A stretch of DNA of 64,000 bases from Rhodanobacter sp. C06 (GTDB lineage: Bacteria > Pseudomonadota > Gammaproteobacteria > Xanthomonadales > Rhodanobacteraceae), in NCBI RefSeq assembly GCF_002001105.1, contig NZ_MUNP01000070.1, positions 141,093 through 205,092 of the forward strand. Reading direction: 5' to 3'. The position numbers were made by a program, and so were the translations under genes. This document shows positions 45,573 to 54,007 of the stretch, piece after piece. The notes beneath the pieces are model-generated. The model was not told the DNA's origin, searched no databases, and saw nothing but the letters and a program-made list of their open reading frames with translations. The stretch's first letter is position 1; each line of letters opens with the position of its first letter.

Positions 45573-47052
45573 CGTCAGGGCCGCTTCGCTGCCGAGATCC
45601 AGGCTGGCTGCGCGTGGGGCTGCTACCCAGTAGGCCTTCGTAGTTGGTCAGCATCTGGTCGATCTTGATGCCGTCGTCGTCGATGTGGAACAAGCGCAAT
45701 TCGGTCGAGTGCATGCTGGCGCGGACTTTGAGCACCGCCATCATGCGCTGCAATCGGCTCTCCACCTCGATGTAGCGCTGAACGACGATTGCGTCGGTCA
45801 GGAAAGCCGTGCCGTAGGGGCTGAAGCGCAGTTCGGTGTAGCGGTCCTCAAGCTCGGAGGTCATCAGCACGGTGACGCCGGTGCTGGCCAACGCGGACAC
45901 CATTCGCGCCAGTGCTTCGCGGAAGTCCTCGCGGAAAGTGGGCGCCAACGAGAGTTCAAAGCCCGACAGCGAGTCGATCACCACACGACTGGCCTTGAGC
46001 CGCCGCACTTCGGCGGTGAGCACCATGGCGACCTCATCCACCGACAGGCCCGGTGCGCTGGTGTCGACCACGCCGATACGGCCGCTTTCGATCAATTCGG
46101 CTACTTGCTGGCCGCGCGACTGCGTGGCGCGCTGCTCGAAGGCGGCAATCACGCCGGTTTCGCCCCGGCGGCCACCTTCGACCAGGAATGCCGCCGCCAG
46201 GATGCTTTTGCCCGACCCGGACGGCCCGGCCACCAGCAACGAATAGCCACGCGGCAGGCCGCCACCCATCATCGCGTCGAGTCCGGGCACGCCCATCGAC
46301 AGTCGTTCAGTGAACGGCGGATTTGAAAGATTCGCCGACACGTCGGCCACCGGTGGCGGCGCAAACACCTGCAGGCCCGCCATGCCGATGCGGAACGTAT
46401 GCAAACCCGGCAGCGTGGACTGGCCGCGCATCTTCAGGATGTCGAGCTTGCGCACCATCGAATTGCGCTGAACGCTCTGGCGCAACCAGATCAGACCATC
46501 GGCCACGGTGAATATCGGACTGGGGTCGCTGTCGCTGAAGTACTCCCCGATGAGGAAGGTGGTCGCTTGCCAGCTGGTCATCAGCATGCCCAGTTGCTGC
46601 ACGAACTGCTGCAGGCTGATGAATTCCGTGCCACCGCCCTGCCCGGCCAGGATCACCGAGCGGAACGAGTCGACAAACACCAGGGCAGGCCCGTGCGCTT
46701 CGACCTCGGCGACGATCCGCGCAAGTACCCGGGTCAGGTCACCGGTGGCGGTCTCTTCGGCAAGATTGACGAAGTGGATCGTGTGATTGACTTTGTCGTT
46801 GTCGAAAAAGTCGAACTGCTGCTGGTAGCGCAGCATCTTCAGCGGCGGCTCGCCCAGCACGGTGAAGTACAGCGCCGGACGTGCAGGCGTGGCCAGCGCA
46901 AACATCATCTGGTGTGCCAGCGTGGTCTTGCCGCAGCCGGGTGGCCCTGCGATGACATTGAACGAGAACTCCGGCAGGCCGCCGCCAAGCACCTCGTCCA
47001 GTCCGGGCACGCCGGTGCGCAGCCGGTTGATGGTGGCTTTGGCAGTGGTCAT
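45565..47052 (-). CDS. KaiC-like double-domain ATPase
   Basis: A 495-residue protein with two RecA/KaiC domains. Walker A motifs are GPPGCGKT (36-43) and GPSGSGKS (276-283), each preceded by GVPGLDxxxGGGLP. The catalytic Glu pair of KaiC is changed: GE at 67-68 in the first domain and EQ at 306-307 in the second. The C-terminal region after YGTAFLTDAIVVQRYIEV is shorter than in cyanobacterial KaiC. No kaiA or kaiB is nearby. It starts directly after the 139-residue unknown and overlaps the GGDEF-kinase, so all three probably act together, perhaps with the kinase reading the KaiC state. Confidence 0.9.
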   Translation of the reverse strand: MTTAKATINRLRTGVPGLDEVLGGGLPEFSFNVIAGPPGCGKTTLAHQMMFALATPARPALYFTVLGEPPLKMLRYQQQFDFFDNDKVNHTIHFVNLAEETATGDLTRVLARIVAEVEAHGPALVFVDSFRSVILAGQGGGTEFISLQQFVQQLGMLMTSWQATTFLIGEYFSDSDPSPIFTVADGLIWLRQSVQRNSMVRKLDILKMRGQSTLPGLHTFRIGMAGLQVFAPPPVADVSANLSNPPFTERLSMGVPGLDAMMGGGLPRGYSLLVAGPSGSGKSILAAAFLVEGGRRGETGVIAAFEQRATQSRGQQVAELIESGRIGVVDTSAPGLSVDEVAMVLTAEVRRLKASRVVIDSLSGFELSLAPTFREDFREALARMVSALASTGVTVLMTSELEDRYTELRFSPYGTAFLTDAIVVQRYIEVESRLQRMMAVLKVRASMHSTELRLFHIDDDGIKIDQMLTNYEGLLGSSPTRSQPGSRQRSGPDDG

Positions 47053-47053
47053 G

Positions 47054-47473
47054 TCATGTTTTCCTGCGCGGCATCACCGCTCGTGGGGTTTCCCATACGG
47101 GACGCAGCAGTCGTTCGGTGAGCGATGCGCCAATCAGTGTGATCAGTACTTTATGGAAGTTCTGCAGTAGCGCAGCATTCACCGCGATCGCTTCAATGCG
47201 GTCCTGTTGCGCCAGCACCGCCCCTAATGCCGACAAGCCATCGAGGGGCAACGCGTTCTCGTTGATGGCCTGCAGGCATGGGTGCGCGGTACGCGTCAGA
47301 TAAATACTGCGCTTGATCAGCGCGTCGACACCGGACTGGCCGATGATCGGCGCCAATGCGTCGCCCACGTCATCCCAGATTGAGACGGCTATCTCCGCAA
47401 TCCGTACGGCATCGGCGCTCTCGGTTGCGAGATGCGCAAACATCGGCTGGATCCCTTGCGCTTCAGCTTGCAT
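47054..47473 (-). CDS. Unrecognised 139-residue protein in the kaiC operon
   Basis: A mainly helical, soluble 139-residue protein with no motif that I recognise. It contains AEIAVSIWDDVGDALAPIIG, ALIKRSIYLTRTAHPCLQAI and HKVLITLIGASLTERLLRPV. It ends two bases before the kaiC-like start, so it is very likely in the same operon and may be a KaiC partner in place of KaiA/KaiB. It does not look like KaiB (which is shorter and thioredoxin-like). Confidence 0.7.
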   Translation of the reverse strand: MQAEAQGIQPMFAHLATESADAVRIAEIAVSIWDDVGDALAPIIGQSGVDALIKRSIYLTRTAHPCLQAINENALPLDGLSALGAVLAQQDRIEAIAVNAALLQNFHKVLITLIGASLTERLLRPVWETPRAVMPRRKT

Positions 47474-47656
47474 CGGTGATCCGTGAGTGTCCGCAGGTAC
47501 AGGCTTGCGCAGTCTACATCGCCCTTGTTGGCAACGATGGGCACCGGCAAACGACGTGAAATGGATTCTGGCCTCGCTTTGCGTACTCGCTCGGGGTCAA
47601 ATGGCCAAGCGAACCGGAGGACCCATGCCGGTCGCCATCGCTCCGGCACGTGTCTC

Positions 47657-47680
47657 AGAAAACTTCTGCACACGCATCCT
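47657..47680. repeat. Solo IS256-like end sequence
   Basis: AAAACTTCTGCACACGCATC matches the end sequence at 43964-43987 and the left end of the IS256 element (shared core TTCTGCACACGC). It lies in the gap between the kaiC operon and the PRC-barrel gene without an adjacent transposase. It is probably a remnant or a hotspot. Confidence 0.4.
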
Positions 47681-47737
47681 GACGGCGCCTGCCTCCCGAT
47701 CAGCAGGCTGCGCAGCGCGCTGCAGCCTGTCGCGGAG

Positions 47738-48556
47738 CTATCGCTTGGATATCATGAACTCGGGTTCCTCGTGCTCCGCCCAATACCCGTTGCGCCCATA
47801 GTGCCTGTAGATGTCCATCTCCAGCATGCGGTCCAGTTCCACGGCCGAGTCGTACGGTGGTGCACCCTTCACCGCCTGACGGCGGAGATTGACGGCAACC
47901 GTGTTCTCCGCCCAGCTCACGTGCCGGATCCATTCCGGCGCGATCAGAACCAGGTGCCCGCTCCACCAGTGACTCGTCTCCACGACGATGTATCGGATGG
48001 CCCACGTGTCTTCTTCGACGAGCAGGCCTTGCACGTGACCGATGTCGCCGTCGGTCGCCTTGATGTGATAACCCAGTATCTCCTGGCAACTGCGCAGGTG
48101 TGGATCATTGTTATCCAGCGCGGATCCGGACCCTGTTCTGTCGCGCGGTTCGTCCCGGCCGCTACCTGGTCTGTCATGAGCCATCGTCCTCATCGAGGAC
48201 GGGTGTGCGCCCATTCCCCATAGCCCGCTGCCACCCCAGTAATACGGGTAGCCGAAATAGCCGAGATGGTCCATTTCATGCTGCCGCGAAACGGGCTTGT
48301 CGGTATCGATGCCGGGGCTGTTCCGCACCTGTTCCTTGGTGATCGACACCGGCAGCACTTTGCCGGCCCAGTCGGGGCGATCGACCGCGATGGGCGAGAT
48401 CAACACCTTCCGGTTCGAGAGCCAGTTGCCGGTGTCCACCACCAGATAACGGATCACCCATGCCCGGTCGTCGAAATAGAAATCCTTGACATGGCCAAGG
48501 TCGCCGTCCGTTGCACGGATGGCGTAGCTTTCCAGGTCGTTCATGCTGCGCAACAT
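47738..48556 (-). CDS. Double PRC-barrel domain protein
   Basis: A 272-residue protein with two PRC-barrel-like domains: residues 1-85 (MNDLESYAIRATDGDLGHVK, IRYLVVDTGNWLSNRKVLIS) and about 150-235 (ILGYHIKATDGDIGHVQGLL, IRYIVVETSHWWSGHLVLIA). A Gly/Tyr/Trp-rich linker (YFGYPYYWGGSGLWGMG) lies between. PRC barrels occur in photosynthetic reaction centre H subunits and RimM and often in small stress-related proteins; the ligand is unknown. The start at 48556 has AGGAGA at the proper distance. Confidence 0.85.
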   Translation of the reverse strand: MLRSMNDLESYAIRATDGDLGHVKDFYFDDRAWVIRYLVVDTGNWLSNRKVLISPIAVDRPDWAGKVLPVSITKEQVRNSPGIDTDKPVSRQHEMDHLGYFGYPYYWGGSGLWGMGAHPSSMRTMAHDRPGSGRDEPRDRTGSGSALDNNDPHLRSCQEILGYHIKATDGDIGHVQGLLVEEDTWAIRYIVVETSHWWSGHLVLIAPEWIRHVSWAENTVAVNLRRQAVKGAPPYDSAVELDRMLEMDIYRHYGRNGYWAEHEEPEFMISKR

Positions 48557-48883
48557 GTGTTTCTCCTGCGTGGCCAGCACCGACAGACGTCGGCGCCTTC
48601 AAGAAGGTGGAGCGTCCGGGCGACGGCGATGTTCCGGTGGAAAACCTCCCCGGCTTGGCAGCTGGCATGACAGGCCATGGAGACCCGGATCGAGTCGCGA
48701 TTTCCGCCAGCGCGTTGGCCTGTCCTTCCAAGCCTCGTCCCAGAGTGACCTGCAGCCCCTCCCCCGGTCGGTGCGACAGCGCACGCAGGGCCGTGATGAA
48801 AGCCTTGCCGCGCACCAGCCAACTCTCCGGAAGCTTCGGCGAGGTGGCGGCACGCTCCCTTCCCGGATTCATCCTTCCCGGCT
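48557..48883. other. Gap without a recognisable gene
   Basis: About 330 bases between the PRC-barrel gene and the transketolase stop. A minus-strand frame starts here but runs far into the PRC gene in another frame, so I do not accept it. No terminator hairpin stands out. Confidence 0.4.
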
Positions 48884-50944
48884 TCAGCGCAATGCGTTTC
48901 GGGCCAGCAACGCCTCGGCTCGCTTGCAGACGTTGTCGACGGTGAACCCGTATTCGCGCAGCAGAACGTCGGCCGGTGCGGAGGCGCCGAAGCGTTCCAC
49001 GCCGAGCATATCGCCGTGCGCGCCGATGTAGCGTTCCCAGCCTTGCCGCACACCCAGCTCCACTGCCAGCCGCGCGCCGACGGATGGCGGCAGCACCGCG
49101 TCGCGCGCGGCCTGCGGCAGCGCCTCGAACAGCTCCCAGCTCGGCATCGACACGCAGCGCACGGCGATGCCCTGCGCCTGCAGGCGTTCCGACGCGGCCA
49201 CGATCAGGCTCACCTCGGAACCGCTGGCGATCAGGATCAGGTTCGGCTTGCCGTCGGGCGCATCGCTTAGCACGTAGGCACCGTGGCGCAGGCCGTCCGC
49301 CGCCGCGCAGCGTGTGCGGTCGAGCGTGGGCAGCGCCTGCCGCGTCAGCACCAGCACCACCGGGTGATCGCGCGTTTCCACCGCCACCTTCCAGGCCACG
49401 GCGGTTTCATTGGCGTCGCAGGGCCGGATCACGATGAGCTTGGGAATCGCGCGCAGGTTCGCCAGCTGTTCCACCGGCTGGTGCGTGGGGCCGTCCTCGC
49501 CCAGCGCGATGCTGTCGTGGGTGAACACATTGACGACGTGCAGGCCCATCAATGCGGCCAGGCGCATCGGCGGGCGCATGTAGTCGGAGAAGATCAGGAA
49601 GGTCGCGGTGAACGGGATGAAGCCGCCGTGTGCGGCCAGGCCATTGGCGATGGCGCCCATCGCGTGCTCGCGCACGCCGAAATGCAGATTGCGCCCGGCA
49701 CGGCTCCAGCCGCCGCCGCTGGAGCCTTGCTGATCTTCGCCTTGCGATGGCGGTGGGTTGAAATCGCCCTGCCCCTTCAACGCGGTCTTGGTGGATGGAT
49801 CGAGATCGGCTGAGCCACCGCACAGCGCGGGCAGCGACGGTGCGATGGCATTCATCATCTTGCCCGAGGCATCGCGCGTGGCCAACCCCTTGGCATCAGC
49901 GGGAAACACAGGTGCCTTCGCGTCCCAGCCCGCAGGCAGCTCACCGCGCAGGCGGCCCTGCAGCTCGCGCGCCAGCTCGGGGAAGGCCTTGGCATAGGCG
50001 GCCATGCGCTCGTCCCAGGCCGCTTCGTCCTGCGCACCGCGCTGCAACGCCTCGCGGAAATGGGCGAGTGCCGCATCGGGAATCAGGAAAGCCGGCTCGG
50101 GGGGCCAGCCAAGCTTCTGCTTGGTCGCGCGCACGTCGTCCACGCCAAGCGGCGAGCCATGTGCCTTGAAGCTGTCCTGCTCGGGCGAGCCGTAACCGAG
50201 ATGCGTGCGCACCAGGACCAGCGAAGGCCGTGCTGTTTCCGCGCGAGCGGCCTTCAGGGCGGCGTCGATCGCGGCGAGGTCGTTGCCGTCCCTCACCATT
50301 ATCGTGTGCCAGCCATAGGCTTCGAAGCGCCCGGCGCGGTCCTCGGAGAAGGTGATGTCGGTGCCGGCGGACAGGGTCACGTAGTTGTCGTCGTACAGGC
50401 AGGTGAGCTTGCCCAGTTGCAGGTGCCCGGCCAGCGAGGCAGCTTCGGAGGCCACGCCTTCCATCAGGTCGCCGTCGCTGACGAGAGCGTAGGTGTAGTG
50501 GTCGATCACCGCATGGCCGGGCCGGTTGTAGCGCGCCGCCAGTTGGGCCTCGCCCATCGCCATGCCGGCCGCGTTGGCCATGCCCTGCCCCAGCGGCCCG
50601 GTGGTGGTTTCCACGCCCGGTGTGTGGCCGCGCTCGGGATGCCCGGGCGCCTTGCTGCCCCATTGGCGGAACTGCTTGATGTCGTCCAGCGAAAGCGCGT
50701 AGCCGGTCAGGTGCAGCAGGCTGTAGAGCAGCGCCGAGCCATGGCCGGCCGAAAGCACGAAGCGGTCGCGGTCGATCCAGTCCGGGTTATGCGGGTTGTA
50801 TTTCAGCCAGCGCGTCCACAGCGCGTACGCCATCGGCGCCGCGTCCAGCGGCAGGCCCGGATGACCGCTGTCGGCCTTCTGCACCATGTCCACAGACAGG
50901 AAGCGGATGGTATTGACGCATTGTTGGTCGAGTTCATCGGACAT
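48884..50944 (-). CDS. tkt: Transketolase
   Basis: A 686-residue thiamine diphosphate enzyme that moves two-carbon units in the pentose phosphate pathway. The ThDP motif is GDGxxxE-like [20 protein letters not shown], with the substrate-site segments [33 protein letters not shown] and [21 protein letters not shown] Gly/Ser/Gln insert follows GQGDF near residue 400, as in several other proteobacterial transketolases. It would supply xylulose-5-P to phosphoketolase. The start at 50944 has AGGAAG; the longer frame upstream has no family similarity. Confidence 0.93.
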   Translation of the reverse strand: MSDELDQQCVNTIRFLSVDMVQKADSGHPGLPLDAAPMAYALWTRWLKYNPHNPDWIDRDRFVLSAGHGSALLYSLLHLTGYALSLDDIKQFRQWGSKAPGHPERGHTPGVETTTGPLGQGMANAAGMAMGEAQLAARYNRPGHAVIDHYTYALVSDGDLMEGVASEAASLAGHLQLGKLTCLYDDNYVTLSAGTDITFSEDRAGRFEAYGWHTIMVRDGNDLAAIDAALKAARAETARPSLVLVRTHLGYGSPEQDSFKAHGSPLGVDDVRATKQKLGWPPEPAFLIPDAALAHFREALQRGAQDEAAWDERMAAYAKAFPELARELQGRLRGELPAGWDAKAPVFPADAKGLATRDASGKMMNAIAPSLPALCGGSADLDPSTKTALKGQGDFNPPPSQGEDQQGSSGGGWSRAGRNLHFGVREHAMGAIANGLAAHGGFIPFTATFLIFSDYMRPPMRLAALMGLHVVNVFTHDSIALGEDGPTHQPVEQLANLRAIPKLIVIRPCDANETAVAWKVAVETRDHPVVLVLTRQALPTLDRTRCAAADGLRHGAYVLSDAPDGKPNLILIASGSEVSLIVAASERLQAQGIAVRCVSMPSWELFEALPQAARDAVLPPSVGARLAVELGVRQGWERYIGAHGDMLGVERFGASAPADVLLREYGFTVDNVCKRAEALLARNALR

Positions 50945-51661
50945 GGCTTGCTTCCTGGTGGAGGGGGCGCGGCCGCGCGGGCAGCGTGCTGCGCTTCCTT
51001 GGAGATCGCCTGCAAGATGCGCCTGGCTGTGGAAGATCCCGGCCCAGATCGATGTTCCCGACACCGGGCAGCCGTGCGACAAACATGCCACTGGCGGAAG
51101 CCGCCTTGATGCCGCCGGTCGGCGCGTGATCGGCCATGCCCGTCGACCTTCCCGCAGGCCTGCCCGCGGCCCTGTGCTGCGGCGGAGGCAGCGCGACGGG
51201 CCGCTGCCTTGGTGGCGGACCAGTCGACTCGATGAAGACTTGCGTCCGTGGTGCCGTCACCCCGATGTTGCAGGATGGGTGCGCAAACACGGCCAAGAGC
51301 CTAAGTACCGCGCAATCCCGCGCAAGGCGGTTCCGAACTCGGCGGCCCAAACTGCACCGCGCACACTCTGGTCGTCTGTGCGCGACCGAACGGATCATCC
51401 GCGGATTTTCTGCGTAAATGGCCGTGGCCCGATACTCGACCCGCTCAAACCAACCGCGGCGATCGGGTCGAAAACAACGGCGGCAAATCGATGCCGTGCC
51501 GCCATCTTGCCCAGGTGCATCAGGTCGATGCAATGCAATAACCGTCTTGCAGTTGCCGTGCCTTCGAAACGATCTGCCGCTGGACAGCACGTACGCAGAC
51601 ATATGCCACTGTCACCGTTTGCGGCATTCCCGCAAACATGGCATTCACGAAGGAGTACGTC
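50945..51661. other. Long gap without a recognisable gene
   Basis: About 720 bases between tkt (minus) and the RcnB-like gene (plus). Frames open on both strands here but carry Arg/Pro/Gly-rich products without family patterns. I see no clear promoter palindrome of the FNR type. Confidence 0.45.
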
Positions 51662-51988
51662 ATGAAAACGAAATTGGCCATGGCCATTTGCGCGCCCCTG
51701 TTGATGACCAATGTGGCAATGGCATCCCAATCCCATGACCACGACAACAACGGCCATCGCCAGAACAGTTCGGTCATGCATGGCCGGGGCACGCACGAGG
51801 GCTGGTACAGGAAAGGCGGGGTCATGCCCAATGACTATCGCAACAACCGCTATGTCGTATCGGACTGGCGTTCCGAGCACCTGCGCGAGCCGCCGCATGG
51901 ATACCATTGGGTGCGCAGCGACAATGGCGATTTCCTGCTCGTTGTCGTGACCACCGGCGTGATCAGCAGCATTCTCCTGAGTCATTGA
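51662..51988 (+). CDS. RcnB-like periplasmic protein
   Basis: A 108-residue protein with a signal peptide (KLAMAICAPLLMTNVAMAS) and a His/Asp/Asn-rich segment (SHDHDNNGHRQNS). The RcnB-family core follows: PNDYRNNRYVVSDWRSEHL and PHGYHWVRSDNGDFLLV. RcnB of E. coli is a periplasmic protein linked to nickel/cobalt homeostasis; other members are unstudied. The C-terminal VVVTTGVISSILL is hydrophobic, as is usual in the family. The start has AAGGAG eight bases upstream. Confidence 0.8.
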   Translation: MKTKLAMAICAPLLMTNVAMASQSHDHDNNGHRQNSSVMHGRGTHEGWYRKGGVMPNDYRNNRYVVSDWRSEHLREPPHGYHWVRSDNGDFLLVVVTTGVISSILLSH

Positions 51989-52528
51989 TCCACCATAGGT
52001 GGCGAGCTATCACATGAAAAAGGCGACCCCGTGCATGCCTTGGATCGCCCAATCTTTCTGCAAGAGACATTTGGATACCAAGATCATGCCGGTCATTCAG
52101 TGTTGGCCGGTGAGAGAAATCGAACCTCGTGAATGGGCCTGCGCACACGCATAATGCCGGCCACAGCAGTGTCATGCTCCACCAGAGGAGTGCTTCTTGA
52201 AGTCCATGATTTTGCACGATGGCGGTGTACGCGCCGTCATCTCCGGATCCGACTTGCAATCCCGCGCAGCCACGAACGATCCATCCCGGCCTTGCGAGAA
52301 AACCATAAGCCTGACCGTCGAAGCGCTCGCCTCATGGAGCCTTTCCCAGGCGGCGGGCAGCTTTGTTGACGAAGGCGGAACATGGCGGCATCAGACGCCC
52401 CCGGCGGCGAAGGCATGATGGCAGGCCGGGCTTTCGGCAAATCCGCCGAAGACCAACACCGAGCGCTGGCGTAAGAGCGGAGGCACCCGGAGCCTGCCGA
52501 TGATCCCCAAACGGGCTGCGGGGAGCTA
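51989..52528. other. Gap without a firmly supported gene
   Basis: About 540 bases. One short frame from a TTG at 52197 to 52418 (73 codons) has GGAG at the right distance (MKSMILHDGGVRAVISG), but the rest shows no pattern and I leave it uncalled. Nothing else stands out. Confidence 0.4.
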
Positions 52529-53845
52529 TTGAACAGGCTCCTATCGAAAGCAAAGGCCATGGTCGAACAGTCACCCGCAGGGGAAGGCAAGTCGGCCGTG
52601 CCGCTGTGGCGCCGCTTCAGCGCGGGCCTGATCACCGGGGCCGCCGACGACGACCCCAGCGGCATCGCCACGTATTCGCAGCTCGGCGCCGCGTTCGGCT
52701 ACGGCACGCTATGGTGCATCTTGCTGACCATGCCGCTGATGATCGCGATTCAAGGCGTCAGCGCCGGCATCGGCCGGGTCACCGGTCGGGGTCTGATGGA
52801 CGGCATCCGCAAGTACTACCCCCGCCCGCTGGGTTATGCGCTGGTGGTCTCGCTCGTGGTGGCGAACGTGATCAACCTGGCGGCGGATATCGGCGCCATG
52901 GGCGCGGCGCTGAAGCTGCTGATCGGCGGCCCGACCCTGCTTTACACGCTGTGCTTTGCCGTGGTGTCGCTGGGGCTGCAGCTGTTCATGCCGTTCTCGC
53001 GCTACTCGCCGATCCTGAAAGTGCTCACGTTGAGCCTGTTCGCCTACGTGGGCACGGTGATGGTGATCCACGTGCCGTGGACAGCGGTGTTCAGGAGCAT
53101 CGTGATGCCGCCGATCACCTGGAACGCCAAGTACGCAGTCGGCGTGGTGGCCCTGCTCGGCACCACGATCAGCCCTTATCTCTTTTGCTGGCAGGCGTCG
53201 CAGGAGGTGGAGGAGATGGGCGTTGGCAGTGGCCGCAAGGCACTGAAGCACACGCCTTGGCAGGGCACCGGCGCGCTGCGCCGGATCGGCGTGGATACCA
53301 CGGTGGGCATGCTGTTCTCGAACCTGATCGCGTTCTTCATCATCCTCACCGCCGCGGTGGTGCTGCACGCGCATGGCAAGACCGACATCACTTCCTCCGC
53401 CGAGGCGGCCGAGGCGCTGCGGCCGTTGGCGGGCAAGCTGGCGTTCGCGCTGTTCGCGGCGGGCATCATCGGCACCGGCTTGCTGGCGGTGCCGGTGCTG
53501 GCCGGCGCCACCGCCTACGCAGCCGCCGGCGCGTTCGGCCAGCGCTCCGGGCTGGAGCACAAGTTGCACCAAGCGAAATTCTTCTACGCCGTACTGGTGG
53601 TGGCCAGCCTCGCCGGCATGGCGCTCAATCTCACGTCGATCGATCCAGTGAAGGCGCTTTACTGGAGTGCGGTGATCAACGGCGTGGTAGCAGCGCCACT
53701 GATGGTCGTGATGATGCTGATGGGCTCGCGGCGCAAGGTGATGGGCACGTTCACCATGCACTGGACACTGAAACTGTTCGGCTGGCTCGCCACCGCGGTG
53801 ATGGCGGCCGCGGCGGCGGTGATGTTCGTCACCTGGGGCAAGTGA
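52529..53845 (+). CDS. NRAMP-family divalent metal transporter (NRMT-like)
   Basis: A 438-residue membrane protein with about eleven helices. The first-helix metal motif, DPGN in classic NRAMP (Mn/Fe), reads DDPSG here (GAADDDPSGIATYSQLGA), as in the NRAMP-related Mg2+ transporters (NRMT). The helix-6 segment TTISPYLFCWQASQEVEE also departs from the classic MPH motif. The substrate is therefore probably not the usual Mn2+; Mg2+ is possible. The start at 52529 is an ATG in gaacaggctcc context with no strong ribosome site; the second methionine (residue 11) is an alternative. Confidence 0.85.
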   Translation: MNRLLSKAKAMVEQSPAGEGKSAVPLWRRFSAGLITGAADDDPSGIATYSQLGAAFGYGTLWCILLTMPLMIAIQGVSAGIGRVTGRGLMDGIRKYYPRPLGYALVVSLVVANVINLAADIGAMGAALKLLIGGPTLLYTLCFAVVSLGLQLFMPFSRYSPILKVLTLSLFAYVGTVMVIHVPWTAVFRSIVMPPITWNAKYAVGVVALLGTTISPYLFCWQASQEVEEMGVGSGRKALKHTPWQGTGALRRIGVDTTVGMLFSNLIAFFIILTAAVVLHAHGKTDITSSAEAAEALRPLAGKLAFALFAAGIIGTGLLAVPVLAGATAYAAAGAFGQRSGLEHKLHQAKFFYAVLVVASLAGMALNLTSIDPVKALYWSAVINGVVAAPLMVVMMLMGSRRKVMGTFTMHWTLKLFGWLATAVMAAAAAVMFVTWGK

Positions 53846-54007
53846 GCAGCATCCGCTGTCGCGCCATATTGACGGCACGCAGCGCACAGTCGGGGAGTCC
53901 GGGTGGGATTCCACCACCGGACCGGCGTCCTGATCCGGGCGCTCCAGTGGCATGGACGCGGAACGAGGCAAGGCGCCTGGATTCCGTTTCGCGTCGGCGG
54001 CAACCCC

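Noticed and set aside
47389..47673. A minus-strand frame in the gap before the kaiC operon
   Set aside because: Arg-rich product without a family match, overlapping the start of the 139-residue gene; more likely IS debris.
48276..48872. A minus-strand frame between tkt and the PRC-barrel gene
   Set aside because: It has a plausible start but continues about 280 bases into the PRC gene in another frame; real genes rarely overlap that much.
49600..49850. The Gly/Ser/Gln insert in transketolase as a possible mobile in-frame element
   Set aside because: Similar inserts after GxGDF are common in transketolases of other proteobacteria and deltaproteobacteria, so it is a family feature.
50934..51602. 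A 222-codon minus-strand frame before tkt
   Set aside because: Arg/Pro/Gly-rich product with no pattern and it overlaps the tkt start; taken as chance.
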